In this document: one piece after another, positions 52,591-61,371 of the stretch
How the letters are laid out: the number at the start of each line of letters is the position of its first letter
Position numbering within the stretch: the first letter of the stretch is position 1
DNA from: Azospirillum sp. TSO35-2
Lineage (GTDB): Bacteria; Pseudomonadota; Alphaproteobacteria; Azospirillales; Azospirillaceae
Assembly: GCF_003116095.1 (NCBI RefSeq)
Contig: NZ_LGRA01000005.1
Coordinates: 1-64,000, forward strand
Length of the DNA: 64,000 nt
Reading direction: 5' to 3'
Translations under genes and position numbers: made by a program
The notes under the pieces: generated by a model
Seen by the model: only the letters and a program-made list of their open reading frames with translations
Told to the model about the DNA's origin: nothing
The model's database searches: none

Positions 52591-54207
52591 ATGAGCTTCA
52601 TCGCAGGATGCCTCCACACGTCTCCCTCAGTGGACAAGGCGGCGCGGTCGATCGTGTCCACCGCCGCGGCCAAGGCGGAAGCACGGGGGCTGTTGCGCTT
52701 CGGTTTTGAGGTGGGTCCGCGGATCAGCGTTGCCGTTGCGCAGCCCGATGGTCCGGACGATCCGTTTCAACCCTTCGTTACCGGCGATGGGAGATGTGGC
52801 CTCGTTCTGCTCGGCGACAGCCGATCCGGTGGCGTGGGGGCCTGCGCCGCCTCGCAGGAGGGGCGACGGCTGCTGGAACGGTACCGAACCGATGGCGAGG
52901 CGGCCCTGATCGGGCTGCCGGGCGACCATCTGCTTTGCCTGTGGGATGAAGACCGCGACCTTTGCGTCGTGTCGCAAGGCTTGGCGGGCACCCGGCCCCT
53001 GTTCGTCAGGATGCACGGCACCGACATCGCGTTCGCGTCCGAGGCCCGGCTGCTGGCAGACATGGATGGATGTCCGCTGTCCCCGGATGCGGCCCTGCAA
53101 TTCCTGCTCACCGGCATCGCTGTTCCCGGCCTGGACCAGAGCCGTCCGAACGATGGCGTGCGGCGCCTTGATCCGGGGATGACCTTGCGCTGCCAGGGTG
53201 GCGTTCTGTCCCGCTGGCTGCCCGATGCGCCGGCAGGGACGGAGGATGGAAGCCTTCTGGACCGGCTTGCCGATATTGCCGCTCCCGGATCGGGCCGCAA
53301 GGTCCTTCTGCTGAGCGGCGGGCTGCACGCGGGCATCCTGGCGGCGGCACTGGGCAAGGCCGCCACCGGAGATGGGGCGCCGTCAGTTGCCTGGACTTTC
53401 GGCTTCCCCGGATTGAACGAGTTCCCCCTTGCTGGCGCCATCGCCGACCGGTTCGGCCTGAAGCTGGAAACCTGCGAACTGTCGCCCGAAGCCGTTTTCG
53501 ACGCGGTGGATGGCGGGCTGGCCAGCCACGGGCTGCCGGTTGACGATCTGCTGCTTTTCCTGTTGTGCGCCGGGATCGGACAGCTGGGCGATGGGGCCGG
53601 CCAGATCCTGGCGGGACTCGGCGGTCGCGCCCTGTTCGGCGAAGCCGGCACTGCGGCGATGCTCGACGCCGCAGCCTGTGTCGGGCTGGTGCGCGGAGCG
53701 AACATCGTCGGAACCGTGCATCGGATCGCTTTGTCGATGCGCGGCTGGGACCCTACGGGCCCGCTACCGGCTTCGGACGAAAGCACCCGCCTTGCCGCGG
53801 GGACGGCTCCGCTGCTGGCCAGTGTGCTGGGCGAACGCGGTTGGGATCTGAGGGTGCCTTTCCTCGGCGGCGGCGAACTGGCCGGCTGGGCGGAAACCCT
53901 GCGTCGGCGCGCCCGTGCCGATGGGGTGCCGGTGCGGCGCCGACTCCTGGCCGAGGTGCCGGTGTCGCTGGCCGAGGCGATGGGACAGCGGGAACCGGGT
54001 GCGGAGCTGGTGACGCCCGGCATCCTGCTCGACGGTCAGCGCGATCGTGTTCTCGACCGTCTGGCGGCCGCTCGTGGCGGCTCGCTTGCCGGAATCCTCG
54101 ATCTGGATGCGGCAGAGCGGCGGATTGTTGCCCATTATGATGGAACACCCGATCCGCTGCTGGTCTGGCGGCTGTTCCTTCTCTCCACATGGTCCGCTTC
54201 GGCGTAA
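52591..54207 (+). CDS. Degenerate asparagine-synthetase-like protein
   Basis: 538 residues from the ATG at 52591. The overall order matches AsnB: an N-terminal glutaminase-like domain (LIGLPGDHLLCLWDEDRDLCVVSQGLAGTRPLF, VRRLDPG) and a C-terminal synthetase-like domain. Key residues are lost, though. The protein starts MSFIAG instead of MCGIAG, so there is no Cys2 nucleophile. The PP-loop SGGVDSS becomes SGGLHAG (242-248), losing the Asp and Ser that bind ATP. It is likely inactive as a synthetase or has a new function. It stands alone, followed by a hairpin around its stop codon and by ugd on the other strand. Confidence 0.75.
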   Translation: MSFIAGCLHTSPSVDKAARSIVSTAAAKAEARGLLRFGFEVGPRISVAVAQPDGPDDPFQPFVTGDGRCGLVLLGDSRSGGVGACAASQEGRRLLERYRTDGEAALIGLPGDHLLCLWDEDRDLCVVSQGLAGTRPLFVRMHGTDIAFASEARLLADMDGCPLSPDAALQFLLTGIAVPGLDQSRPNDGVRRLDPGMTLRCQGGVLSRWLPDAPAGTEDGSLLDRLADIAAPGSGRKVLLLSGGLHAGILAAALGKAATGDGAPSVAWTFGFPGLNEFPLAGAIADRFGLKLETCELSPEAVFDAVDGGLASHGLPVDDLLLFLLCAGIGQLGDGAGQILAGLGGRALFGEAGTAAMLDAAACVGLVRGANIVGTVHRIALSMRGWDPTGPLPASDESTRLAAGTAPLLASVLGERGWDLRVPFLGGGELAGWAETLRRRARADGVPVRRRLLAEVPVSLAEAMGQREPGAELVTPGILLDGQRDRVLDRLAAARGGSLAGILDLDAAERRIVAHYDGTPDPLLVWRLFLLSTWSASA

Positions 54208-54219
54208 AGCCGAAGCGGA
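54193..54219. terminator. Hairpin around the stop codon of the AsnB-like gene
   Basis: A perfect 11-bp inverted repeat (54193-54203 with 54209-54219) has a 5-nt loop that includes the TAA stop codon (54205-54207). It has no T-tract and lies between convergent genes, so it may act as a bidirectional, factor-dependent or 3'-stabilising structure. Confidence 0.55.
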
Positions 54220-54232
54220 TCCGGTTAGGGCA

Positions 54233-55555
54233 TTACTCAGCAGAAGCCGGCGTCGGCCGACCGATGGAGCTGTAGGTGAATCCGACCTTTGCCATGTCCT
54301 CGGGGTTGTAGATGTTGCGCAGGTCGACCATCACCGGCCGCTTGAGCATCGTCTTCACCCGACGCAGGTCGAGGGCGCGGAACTCGTTCCACTCCGTCAG
54401 GATAGCGACGCAGTCGGCGCCCTCCAAGGTGCCATAGACGTCCTTGGACCATTCCACGCCGGGAAGCAGCTTTTCGGCCTCGTGCATCGCCGCCGGGTCG
54501 AAGGCGCGCACCGTGGCGCCGGCCGCCTGCAGGGCGGGAACGATGTCCAGCGACGGGCTGTCGCGCATGTCGTCGGTGTTCGGCTTGAAGGCGACGCCCA
54601 GCACGGCGACGATCTTGCCGTCCACCGTTCCGCCGCAGGCGGCGATGATGCGCTCCGCCATCTGCTTCTTGCGCTTGTCGTTGATGTCCACCACCGTCTC
54701 GATGATGCGCAGCGGGCTGCCGACCTGCTGGGCGGTGCGGACCAGCGCCAGCGTGTCCTTCGGGAAGCAGGACCCGCCATAGCCGGGGCCGGGGTGCAGG
54801 AACTTGCGGCCGATGCGGCCGTCCAGCCCGATGCCGCGCGCCACGTCGTGGACGTTGGCGCCGACCTTCTCGCACAGGTCGGCGATCTCGTTGATGAAGG
54901 TGATCTTGGCGGCCAGGAAGGTGTTGGCGGCGTATTTCGTCAGCTCCGCCGTCTCCAGCGAGGTGATGACGATCGGCGTCTCGATCAGGTAGAGCGGCCG
55001 GTACAGCCGGCGCATCACATCGCCCGCGCGGTCCGAGGTGGCGCCGATGACGACGCGGTCGGGCCGCATGAAGTCGCCGATGGCCGAGCCTTCGCGCAGG
55101 AATTCCGGGTTGGAGGCGACGTCGAACTCGGCGTCGGGCCGCACGCGGCGGATGATCGCCTCGACCTCGCGGCCGGTGCCGACCGGGACGGTCGATTTGG
55201 TGACGACCACGGTGTAGTGGTCGAGATGCTGGGCGATCTCTTCCGCCGCGCCATAGACGTAGGACAGGTCGGCGTGGCCGTCGCCGCGGCGCGACGGGGT
55301 GCCCACCGCGATGAACACGGCGTCGACGCCCTGCATCGCTTCCCGCAGGTCCATGGTGAAGGACAGCCGGCCGGCGGCGACGTTGCGGGCGACCAGATCG
55401 TCGAGGCCGGGTTCATAGATCGGAATCTCGCCGCGCTTCAGCCGCTCGATCTTGCCGGCGTCCTTGTCGACGCACGTGACGTGCACGCCAAATTCCGAAA
55501 AGCAGGCGCCGGAGACCAGGCCGACATAGCCCGTGCCGATCATCGCTATGCGCAT
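54233..55555 (-). CDS. ugd: UDP-glucose 6-dehydrogenase
   Basis: Oxidises UDP-glucose to UDP-glucuronate with two NAD+, supplying acidic sugar for polysaccharide. 440 residues, normal length. N-terminal GTGYVGLVSGACFSEFG (NAD binding), VFIAVGTPSRRGDGHADLSY, TVPVGTGREV, the catalytic Cys in GYGGSCFPKDTLALV, and the C-terminal VLGVAFKPNTDDMRDSPSLDIVPAL. Single gene on the minus strand between the AsnB-like gene and a GT2 protein. It marks the start of the second half of the glycan island. Confidence 0.96.
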   Translation of the reverse strand: MRIAMIGTGYVGLVSGACFSEFGVHVTCVDKDAGKIERLKRGEIPIYEPGLDDLVARNVAAGRLSFTMDLREAMQGVDAVFIAVGTPSRRGDGHADLSYVYGAAEEIAQHLDHYTVVVTKSTVPVGTGREVEAIIRRVRPDAEFDVASNPEFLREGSAIGDFMRPDRVVIGATSDRAGDVMRRLYRPLYLIETPIVITSLETAELTKYAANTFLAAKITFINEIADLCEKVGANVHDVARGIGLDGRIGRKFLHPGPGYGGSCFPKDTLALVRTAQQVGSPLRIIETVVDINDKRKKQMAERIIAACGGTVDGKIVAVLGVAFKPNTDDMRDSPSLDIVPALQAAGATVRAFDPAAMHEAEKLLPGVEWSKDVYGTLEGADCVAILTEWNEFRALDLRRVKTMLKRPVMVDLRNIYNPEDMAKVGFTYSSIGRPTPASAE

Positions 55556-55635
55556 AACATCAAAACTCCAAACCTTCGTCCAAGCCCGCCGGGAGGCTGT
55601 TCTAGCACCCGGAACTTCATCTCTCTACGACGCGA

Positions 55636-58293
55636 TTACAGCGCGATCCTTCTGAAGGGTTCGTCCAAGCGATTGAAAGCCGGGCTGTAGAAGGGGTCGT
55701 CGAGTGCCGCCCCCCAAGCCGCCACGATCCTGTTCAGGTTGTTCCGGTGGCTGTCGAGCCCGGCCTGACCGGACAAGTAACCGCGGGTTTTCGATTCCAG
55801 ATGGTACAGGCAGACCGCGGGGTCGTAGGCCACCCGCCAGCCGGCACGCCGCACCGTCAGGCAATAAACGATGTCGTTCCAGTCGACCGGCCAAGCCGGA
55901 TCAAAGCCTTTCACGCCCTCGAACACTGACCGGCGGGTGACCATGCAGGCGCCGGTCACAGCGGCGGCGGTGCGCAGCACAAGGTTGCGGCCGAGATAGC
56001 CGCCCTCCTCCCCGCGCATCCCGCGCCCGTCATGGACCGCCCCCTGCTCAAGGCTGGTGATCACGCCGGCGTGCTGGATGCTGCCGTCGCCGTAAAGCAG
56101 GCGCGCGCCGACGACTCCGACCTCGGGCAGCTCGAGCGTCGTGACCGCCTGGGTCAGCCAGCGGGGATCGGCGGCCATGGTGTCGTCGTTGAGGAAGACC
56201 AGCACCTCGCCGCTCGCCTGTTCAGCGGCGAGATTGTTCATCTGCGCCCAGTTGAAGGGACCGCGGTAGGGCAGGACGTCGACGCCGCGCTGGGCCTGCA
56301 TGGCGGCGATCAGGGCGACGCTGTCGGGATCCTCATTCTCATGATCGATCACCAGGATCTGCATTGGTCCCGGATAGGCTTGGCGCGTGCGCAGCAGCGA
56401 GTCCAGGCAGTTGCGCAGCAGGATCGGCGCGTTTCGGGTCGGCACGATGACGCTGACTGCGGGAAAGTGGACCGGACGGAACGCGATCTCGCAAGGCTCG
56501 ACCAGCGTCTGGCCGGTTTCCTCATGCTCGCTGGCCACCCGCGTCCGCCGCACCTCGGCCGCCAGCCCCCACCGCTCGGCCCAGGCCTCCACCGCCTCGG
56601 AGTCACCCACCAGCAGCCGGGGCAGACCGTCAATGTCGCGCAGGTCGACCGGTTGCTCCAGGCTGTAGAGCACGGACGGGATGTGGCGGATGGCGCCCGC
56701 CACGGCGCAGTCGGACAGACGGAGCATCAGGTCGTGCAGCCCAGTCAGGGGTGCCCCGTCGACCAGCGCGTAGGCCTTCAGCAGCGCGTCCGCCGTCACC
56801 ATGACCATCGGGCCGGCATAATCATAGGCCAGCAGCATCACCGGGTCGAAGCCGGGCTTGAACACCGGAAGAAGCTGCGCCGGCTTGCCGTTGTGCGGGG
56901 CGAGCCTGACGTCATGGTCGCTGTAGGCGACCGAGCCCGGACTGGCGGACGTCGGCTCCGGGGTCGGCTCCAGGGCTGCCAGAAAGGCGGCCAGGGCATC
57001 CGACCGCAGGGTGCCGGCACGGCCGACCACCAGATGGGCAGCGGCGGCGCGGGCAGGATGACCGGCGAGGAGACGCGGCACGGAGGCCGGTGCGGCCATC
57101 GTCAACCGGCCTTCGGCCTCCAGCGGGCGGAGCAGCACGCGCACCTCGTCGCCGAGACGGTCCTCGTCGGCCAGCACGGTCAGCGTCCAGCGATCGTGCG
57201 ACTGCCCCTCCAGCGAGGCGAGCAGGCGGCGCAAGGGAGCCGGAGCAAGAGCCGTCTCCAACAGGATCACGTTGACGGTGACGTCCGCGGCGGCGCGGGC
57301 CGCCGGCCCGGCCAGCGGGCGATGGCAGGCGAGAATCCCTTGAGCCGCCAAGGTTCCATAGGCCGACAGCGGCGGACTGATGTGCCGGAGCGTGTACGGC
57401 ATCTGCCGTTCGAGATTGGTGAGCAGCTCCTTCACCGACTGGATGGCGGTCAGCATCCGGCTGAGATCGTCGAGGGCCGCCGGCAGGTTGGTCTTGACGT
57501 AGATCTCCGAGCCGAAGGGCGCTTTGGACTGGGCGTCGCACAGCCGCAGCATCGCGCCGCGGGCGGCGAGCTCGGCGTAGGCGGCGGAAATGTTGAAGGC
57601 AAAGCCGCAGTCGCCGCTGCCGCCGATGCGGTCGCCCAGGCCGGAGACAAAGCGGTCGCAGCGCACCGCCCCGATGAAGCGGCCGCCAAGATGCAGCTCC
57701 AGCACGACGCGCTCGGAGGCATCGCTAGCGTTAGCGCACCAGCCCGACACGGTACCAGCACCGTCGTGGGAGGCTTCGCCGATCAGCTGGCGGGTGGGGG
57801 CCAGCGCCAGGGCGGTGAGCCGGCCCTGCAGGCCGGAGCGCGCCAGCCACTCGGCTACCGCTGCGGGCAGGCCGCTGCGGAAGGCCTCGTCGCGCAGGAT
57901 GGTCAGCAGCCAGAAGCGCCAGGAGCGGCTGCTGGCAAGCTGCTCTTGGGATGCCGCCGACAACGGCAGGCGCTCCAGCGCCCAGCGCGCCAAGGCGTCG
58001 TCCGGCGCCGGCGCCAGGGCGACGTGCGGCAGCATGCGGTTGCCGGACAGGCTCTCGACGACCCCGGTCAGGAACTCCCCACGCATCAGGTAGCTGGCGA
58101 GGAATTCGGCCGGCATGCAGTCGGTGGCAGCCGTCAACTCCTGGATGCTGTGCGGGTGGCGGCCCAGGAACAGGCGGTAGCCGTTGAAGGCGTCCTCAAG
58201 GTTGGTGGGTGCCGGGACGTCCGGCGTTCGTGAACGCGCCGCGCCATCCGGGACGAGAGTGAGACCGCCATCCATATCCGTGCCCCCAGCCAT
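55636..58293 (-). CDS. Two-domain GT2 glycosyltransferase with a GW-type module
   Basis: 885 residues. Residues about 30-75 resemble the YRxFLGRxPxxxE motif of DUF4214-type glycosyltransferase tails (NGYRLFLGRHPHSIQEL). Residues about 170-270 are a GW-type module (TVSGWCANASD, then LGGRFIG, with a GFAFNI end). A degenerate GT2-like domain (about 320-560) and a complete GT2 domain follow: SVIVPTRNAPILL, IDHENEDP, FLNDDTMAADP (the DxD-type site) and GACMVTRRSVF. The ATG at 58293 was used; 58275 is possible. Upstream, a 449-bp gap separates it from the next gene. Donor unknown. Confidence 0.85.
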   Translation of the reverse strand: MAGGTDMDGGLTLVPDGAARSRTPDVPAPTNLEDAFNGYRLFLGRHPHSIQELTAATDCMPAEFLASYLMRGEFLTGVVESLSGNRMLPHVALAPAPDDALARWALERLPLSAASQEQLASSRSWRFWLLTILRDEAFRSGLPAAVAEWLARSGLQGRLTALALAPTRQLIGEASHDGAGTVSGWCANASDASERVVLELHLGGRFIGAVRCDRFVSGLGDRIGGSGDCGFAFNISAAYAELAARGAMLRLCDAQSKAPFGSEIYVKTNLPAALDDLSRMLTAIQSVKELLTNLERQMPYTLRHISPPLSAYGTLAAQGILACHRPLAGPAARAAADVTVNVILLETALAPAPLRRLLASLEGQSHDRWTLTVLADEDRLGDEVRVLLRPLEAEGRLTMAAPASVPRLLAGHPARAAAAHLVVGRAGTLRSDALAAFLAALEPTPEPTSASPGSVAYSDHDVRLAPHNGKPAQLLPVFKPGFDPVMLLAYDYAGPMVMVTADALLKAYALVDGAPLTGLHDLMLRLSDCAVAGAIRHIPSVLYSLEQPVDLRDIDGLPRLLVGDSEAVEAWAERWGLAAEVRRTRVASEHEETGQTLVEPCEIAFRPVHFPAVSVIVPTRNAPILLRNCLDSLLRTRQAYPGPMQILVIDHENEDPDSVALIAAMQAQRGVDVLPYRGPFNWAQMNNLAAEQASGEVLVFLNDDTMAADPRWLTQAVTTLELPEVGVVGARLLYGDGSIQHAGVITSLEQGAVHDGRGMRGEEGGYLGRNLVLRTAAAVTGACMVTRRSVFEGVKGFDPAWPVDWNDIVYCLTVRRAGWRVAYDPAVCLYHLESKTRGYLSGQAGLDSHRNNLNRIVAAWGAALDDPFYSPAFNRLDEPFRRIAL

Positions 58294-58742
58294 CCGCCCA
58301 CTGACGCGCCATCAACCGCCACGCGGCTGTGCCGGTGCTTGCCTGTGCCCCGCACCCGCCTTTCGAACGCGGCTCCCCTCGTCCCCACTGTGCCGCGATC
58401 CCGGTACGGCGGACGGCATCCTTCAAAAGTCTGAAGTTAGCCCGCCAAATCTATATCGAAAACAATTAAACAAAATCAACCCTCATGTGTGCGTGCGCAG
58501 ACGATGTCATAGCCTGGGAGGGGCATGTTCTGGTTGGTTGTCTGGAAGCAACTATGGAATTTCATTCCGCATCTTGGAGTATGCTTGTTCAGCGCCAAGC
58601 GCAACCAAAGAGTGGGCGCATGAAACATCCCGTAGGTCTTAAAAGGAAATTTCTTAGGATTTTTTGACATTACTCAAAGTTCATATGCGTTGTTGTTAGG
58701 ACGGCTGCAAACTCGCCAACCACAACTCAATGACCGGGTGCT
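58294..58742. other. 449-bp intergenic region, A+T-rich in the second half
   Basis: Between two minus-strand glycosyltransferase genes. The stretch 58430-58740 is strongly A+T-rich for this window. No gene with coding character is visible; short open frames at 58476-58670 show no GC3 bias or family match. It presumably holds the promoter of the gene starting at 58293 and any terminator of the gene ending at 58743, but no clear hairpin with a T-run was found. Confidence 0.5.
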
Positions 58743-61052
58743 TTAAATGGTGCCGCCTAAGATTGCGTTTAATCGGTCGGCGTAAAGCCCCTGCAGCGCC
58801 GTGCGGCCAAAGCGGCGGCGCACGAAGGCCGCTCCGGCGGCAGCCCGCCTGTCGGCCTCGCCGCGGTCCTCCCACACCCGCCGCATAGCATCCGCCGCCG
58901 CCGCAATGTCGGGCTCGAACCATTTGGCGCCGGGCGTCACGTTGATGTATTCGTCGATCTCCAGGTAGCGCTCCCGGCCGTCTACCAGAAAGGCGGTCTC
59001 GTCGGTCATGTAGTCGAGGTTGGCCGAATAGCGCGACGCGATCACTGGCTTGCCCATCATCATCGCCTCGGCCATCGTGTAGCCGAAGCCCTCGGCCCGG
59101 TGCAATGAGACGTAGCAGTCGCACACGCGCATCTCGGCCAGGGAGGCGGCGTAGGCCAGCTCGCGGTCGTGCACCACGATGCGGCGGTCGCCGCGGACGA
59201 GATGGTCAAGGGCGAGCTTGTGCGCCTGGTCGGCGACGCTCCGGTTGGTCTGGCGGTGGCGGATGTGCAGGACCAGCCGAACCCCACGGTCGCGGGGGAA
59301 GGCGCGCTGGAAGGCCCGGGCCACCGCCAGCGGATTCTTGCGTGTGTACCAGCTGCGGGCGTCGAAGCAGAAATAGAAGGTGAAGGGCACGTCCGTCGGT
59401 CGTTTCCCGGCCGGCTTTCCCGGCGCCAGTCCTCTCAGTACCCGCTCATCGACACAGTTGGGCAGGACGTGGATCGGCCCGTCGAATTGGGCCGCCAGGG
59501 CCCGGGCGCAGAACTCCGACATCGTCCACACCTCGTCCACCATCTCCAGCGCCAGCCGGGCCGAACAGGGCAGGGCGCTGGTCTCCCACAGGAAGAAGCC
59601 GATGTTGTAGGCGCCGGAAAAGCGCTCCAACCCATGGTTGACCATGTCGCTCGGCACGCCGAGCAGGCCGAAATGGATCAGGTTGACCGGATAGAGCTCC
59701 TCACCAGCATGGCGGCCGGGCAGCGTCATCATCGGCATCGTCACGCCGAAGCCGGCGTCCTGCAGGATGTCACGGGAGAACAGGGCGTTGCGGCTGATGC
59801 CGGTGCCGCCGTCGAAATAGCCGAACAGGTTGACGCCTTTTGCCTGCGGCGAGCGCGGCAACTGCCGCACCAACGGCGCGCGCTGGCGCTGGCACAGCGC
59901 GCCAAGGCTCAGTGTCTCCGCCGCCGGCACCCCCAGGCGGGCGTAGAAATAGGCGAGCCCGGTCAGGAACCGGCCTTCATGACGGACCGGGGCGTCAAGC
60001 AGGGCGCGCACCGGCTCGGTCAGGAACAGGTCGTCGAGATTCCAGCGGATCAGCCACAGCGAGATCGCCAGCAGCAGCGGGAACAGCGCCCGCTCGTCGC
60101 GCGCATCGAAGGCGGCGGCCAGCGCGGCGTCCTGGGCGTGCATCCCGGCATAAAAGCGCGACAGCAGCCCAAGGCGGTCGATCATCGCCGGCGCGTTCAG
60201 CTCCTCCACATGGCGGGGGGCGAGCGCGTCCTTGGGCAGGCGGGCCTTGCCGAACATCCAGTGGGTCAGATCGCACAGGGCGTCGATCTCGTTTCCTGCC
60301 GTTCCGCCCGCCCGTGTCTGGTAGGCCGAGGAGAGACGCGAGCGGAAGACGCCGACGGCGTCCTCCTCGCCTGACGCCAGATGGGCCCGGACATCGGCCG
60401 GCAGCGGGCACCAAGCATGGTCGGCGAGGTTGAAGCGGTCGGCACACTGCACCAGGAAGCGGGTCAGGTCGGCGGCGGTGCGCAGGTGGAAATTGCGCGA
60501 TTCCTGCAGCCGGTGAAGCTGGTGCGCTACGAAGGCGCCGACGGTCAGTTCGGCATCCTCGAAACCGTCGGCGGAGCGGATCAGCCGCGCGTCCTCCAGA
60601 CGATCACGGCCGCGCCTGGTCTGGCCCGTGGTTTTGGCGAGCGCGCTCAAGCACAGGGCTTTGCGCTCGGGCGTCATGCCGGACAGCGCGGTGTCGATCA
60701 CCGCCCGATGGCGGCTGGTGACAAGGGGGGCGCCCGGGATCGACGTCGTCGTCCCATGGATCCGGACGTCGACGATGCAATTTTCCGCCGACAGCAGGCC
60801 GCCGGGCAGGGGAATGTTGAACGCCAGAAAGCCGTTGCGCTCCGGCAGTCCGGCCAGGGCCTCGTGATGCTCGTCGCAGGCATGGGTGCCGAGAAACCGT
60901 CCGTCGACATAGAGGTCGACCAGGCACTCCGCCGCCGGGGCGGTCTGGTTGTGCAGCCAGCCATAGACCGCGCTGGTGCTCACGAGTTCCAACCGGCCCT
61001 GATAAGTGGTGATCGCATCGGTGGCGGCTGTAATCGGGCTGATCGCGTTCAC
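58743..61052 (-). CDS. GT4 glycosyltransferase with N-terminal GW-type module
   Basis: 769 residues with a GTG start at 61052 and a strong SD (GGGAGAAG) about 7 nt upstream. Residues about 19-112 are a GW-type module (VYGWLHNQTA, LYVDGRFLG, GFLAFNIPLPGG). The middle 150-400 is helical and unassigned. The C-terminal part (about 440-770) is GT-B: VNLFGYFDGGTGISRNA, YFCFDARSWYTRKNPLAVARAF, and the EX7E site EGFGYTMAEAMMMGKPVIA. Donor unknown. It shares the GW-type module with the 2186-residue protein and the GT2 protein at 55636. Confidence 0.85.
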   Translation of the reverse strand: MNAISPITAATDAITTYQGRLELVSTSAVYGWLHNQTAPAAECLVDLYVDGRFLGTHACDEHHEALAGLPERNGFLAFNIPLPGGLLSAENCIVDVRIHGTTTSIPGAPLVTSRHRAVIDTALSGMTPERKALCLSALAKTTGQTRRGRDRLEDARLIRSADGFEDAELTVGAFVAHQLHRLQESRNFHLRTAADLTRFLVQCADRFNLADHAWCPLPADVRAHLASGEEDAVGVFRSRLSSAYQTRAGGTAGNEIDALCDLTHWMFGKARLPKDALAPRHVEELNAPAMIDRLGLLSRFYAGMHAQDAALAAAFDARDERALFPLLLAISLWLIRWNLDDLFLTEPVRALLDAPVRHEGRFLTGLAYFYARLGVPAAETLSLGALCQRQRAPLVRQLPRSPQAKGVNLFGYFDGGTGISRNALFSRDILQDAGFGVTMPMMTLPGRHAGEELYPVNLIHFGLLGVPSDMVNHGLERFSGAYNIGFFLWETSALPCSARLALEMVDEVWTMSEFCARALAAQFDGPIHVLPNCVDERVLRGLAPGKPAGKRPTDVPFTFYFCFDARSWYTRKNPLAVARAFQRAFPRDRGVRLVLHIRHRQTNRSVADQAHKLALDHLVRGDRRIVVHDRELAYAASLAEMRVCDCYVSLHRAEGFGYTMAEAMMMGKPVIASRYSANLDYMTDETAFLVDGRERYLEIDEYINVTPGAKWFEPDIAAAADAMRRVWEDRGEADRRAAAGAAFVRRRFGRTALQGLYADRLNAILGGTI

Positions 61053-61371
61053 CGCACTTCTCCCAATTCAGCCAGCATGCTGTGCATCGCACGACATCCG
61101 GTTGGAGCCGGTCCATAAGCATGCAACCCAAGGAAAATCAAAGGGGGGTAAATGGTCTCAAAAAGGTTAGATCTCGAATTAAAGGTCGCCATATGATCAG
61201 CCGCGTCAACAAAGAAACACCTTTAAGGACAAATGTTACCAAAATTATTGAAGGGCGAGTTAGCCCTTTTGCGCTCTGCTACAATCCTGAAATAGAAAGT
61301 GCGGCGGATCGGCGCGTCATAAGGATGGATGGAAACGGCGCCGGAGGTGCTTCGGCCTCCGGCGCCGCTCC
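61053..61371. other. 319-bp intergenic region
   Basis: Between two minus-strand genes; A+T-rich over 61100-61310. It holds the terminator at 61337-61366 and a weak 6-bp hairpin (61251-61268). The rest should contain the promoter of the gene starting at 61052, but no convincing -35/-10 is seen. No gene is supported. Confidence 0.5.
61337..61366 (-). terminator. Terminator of the downstream TPR-GT41 gene
   Basis: A perfect 11-bp stem (61337-61347 with 61356-61366, 8-nt loop) lies 6 bp beyond the minus-strand stop codon at 61372. On the minus strand it is followed by GTTTCC, only a weak U-tract. Confidence 0.65.

Noticed and set aside
58476..58670. Overlapping small open frames in the A+T-rich gap at 58.4-58.7 kb
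   Set aside because: Frames open on both strands over the same bases with no codon bias or SD; no support for a real gene.
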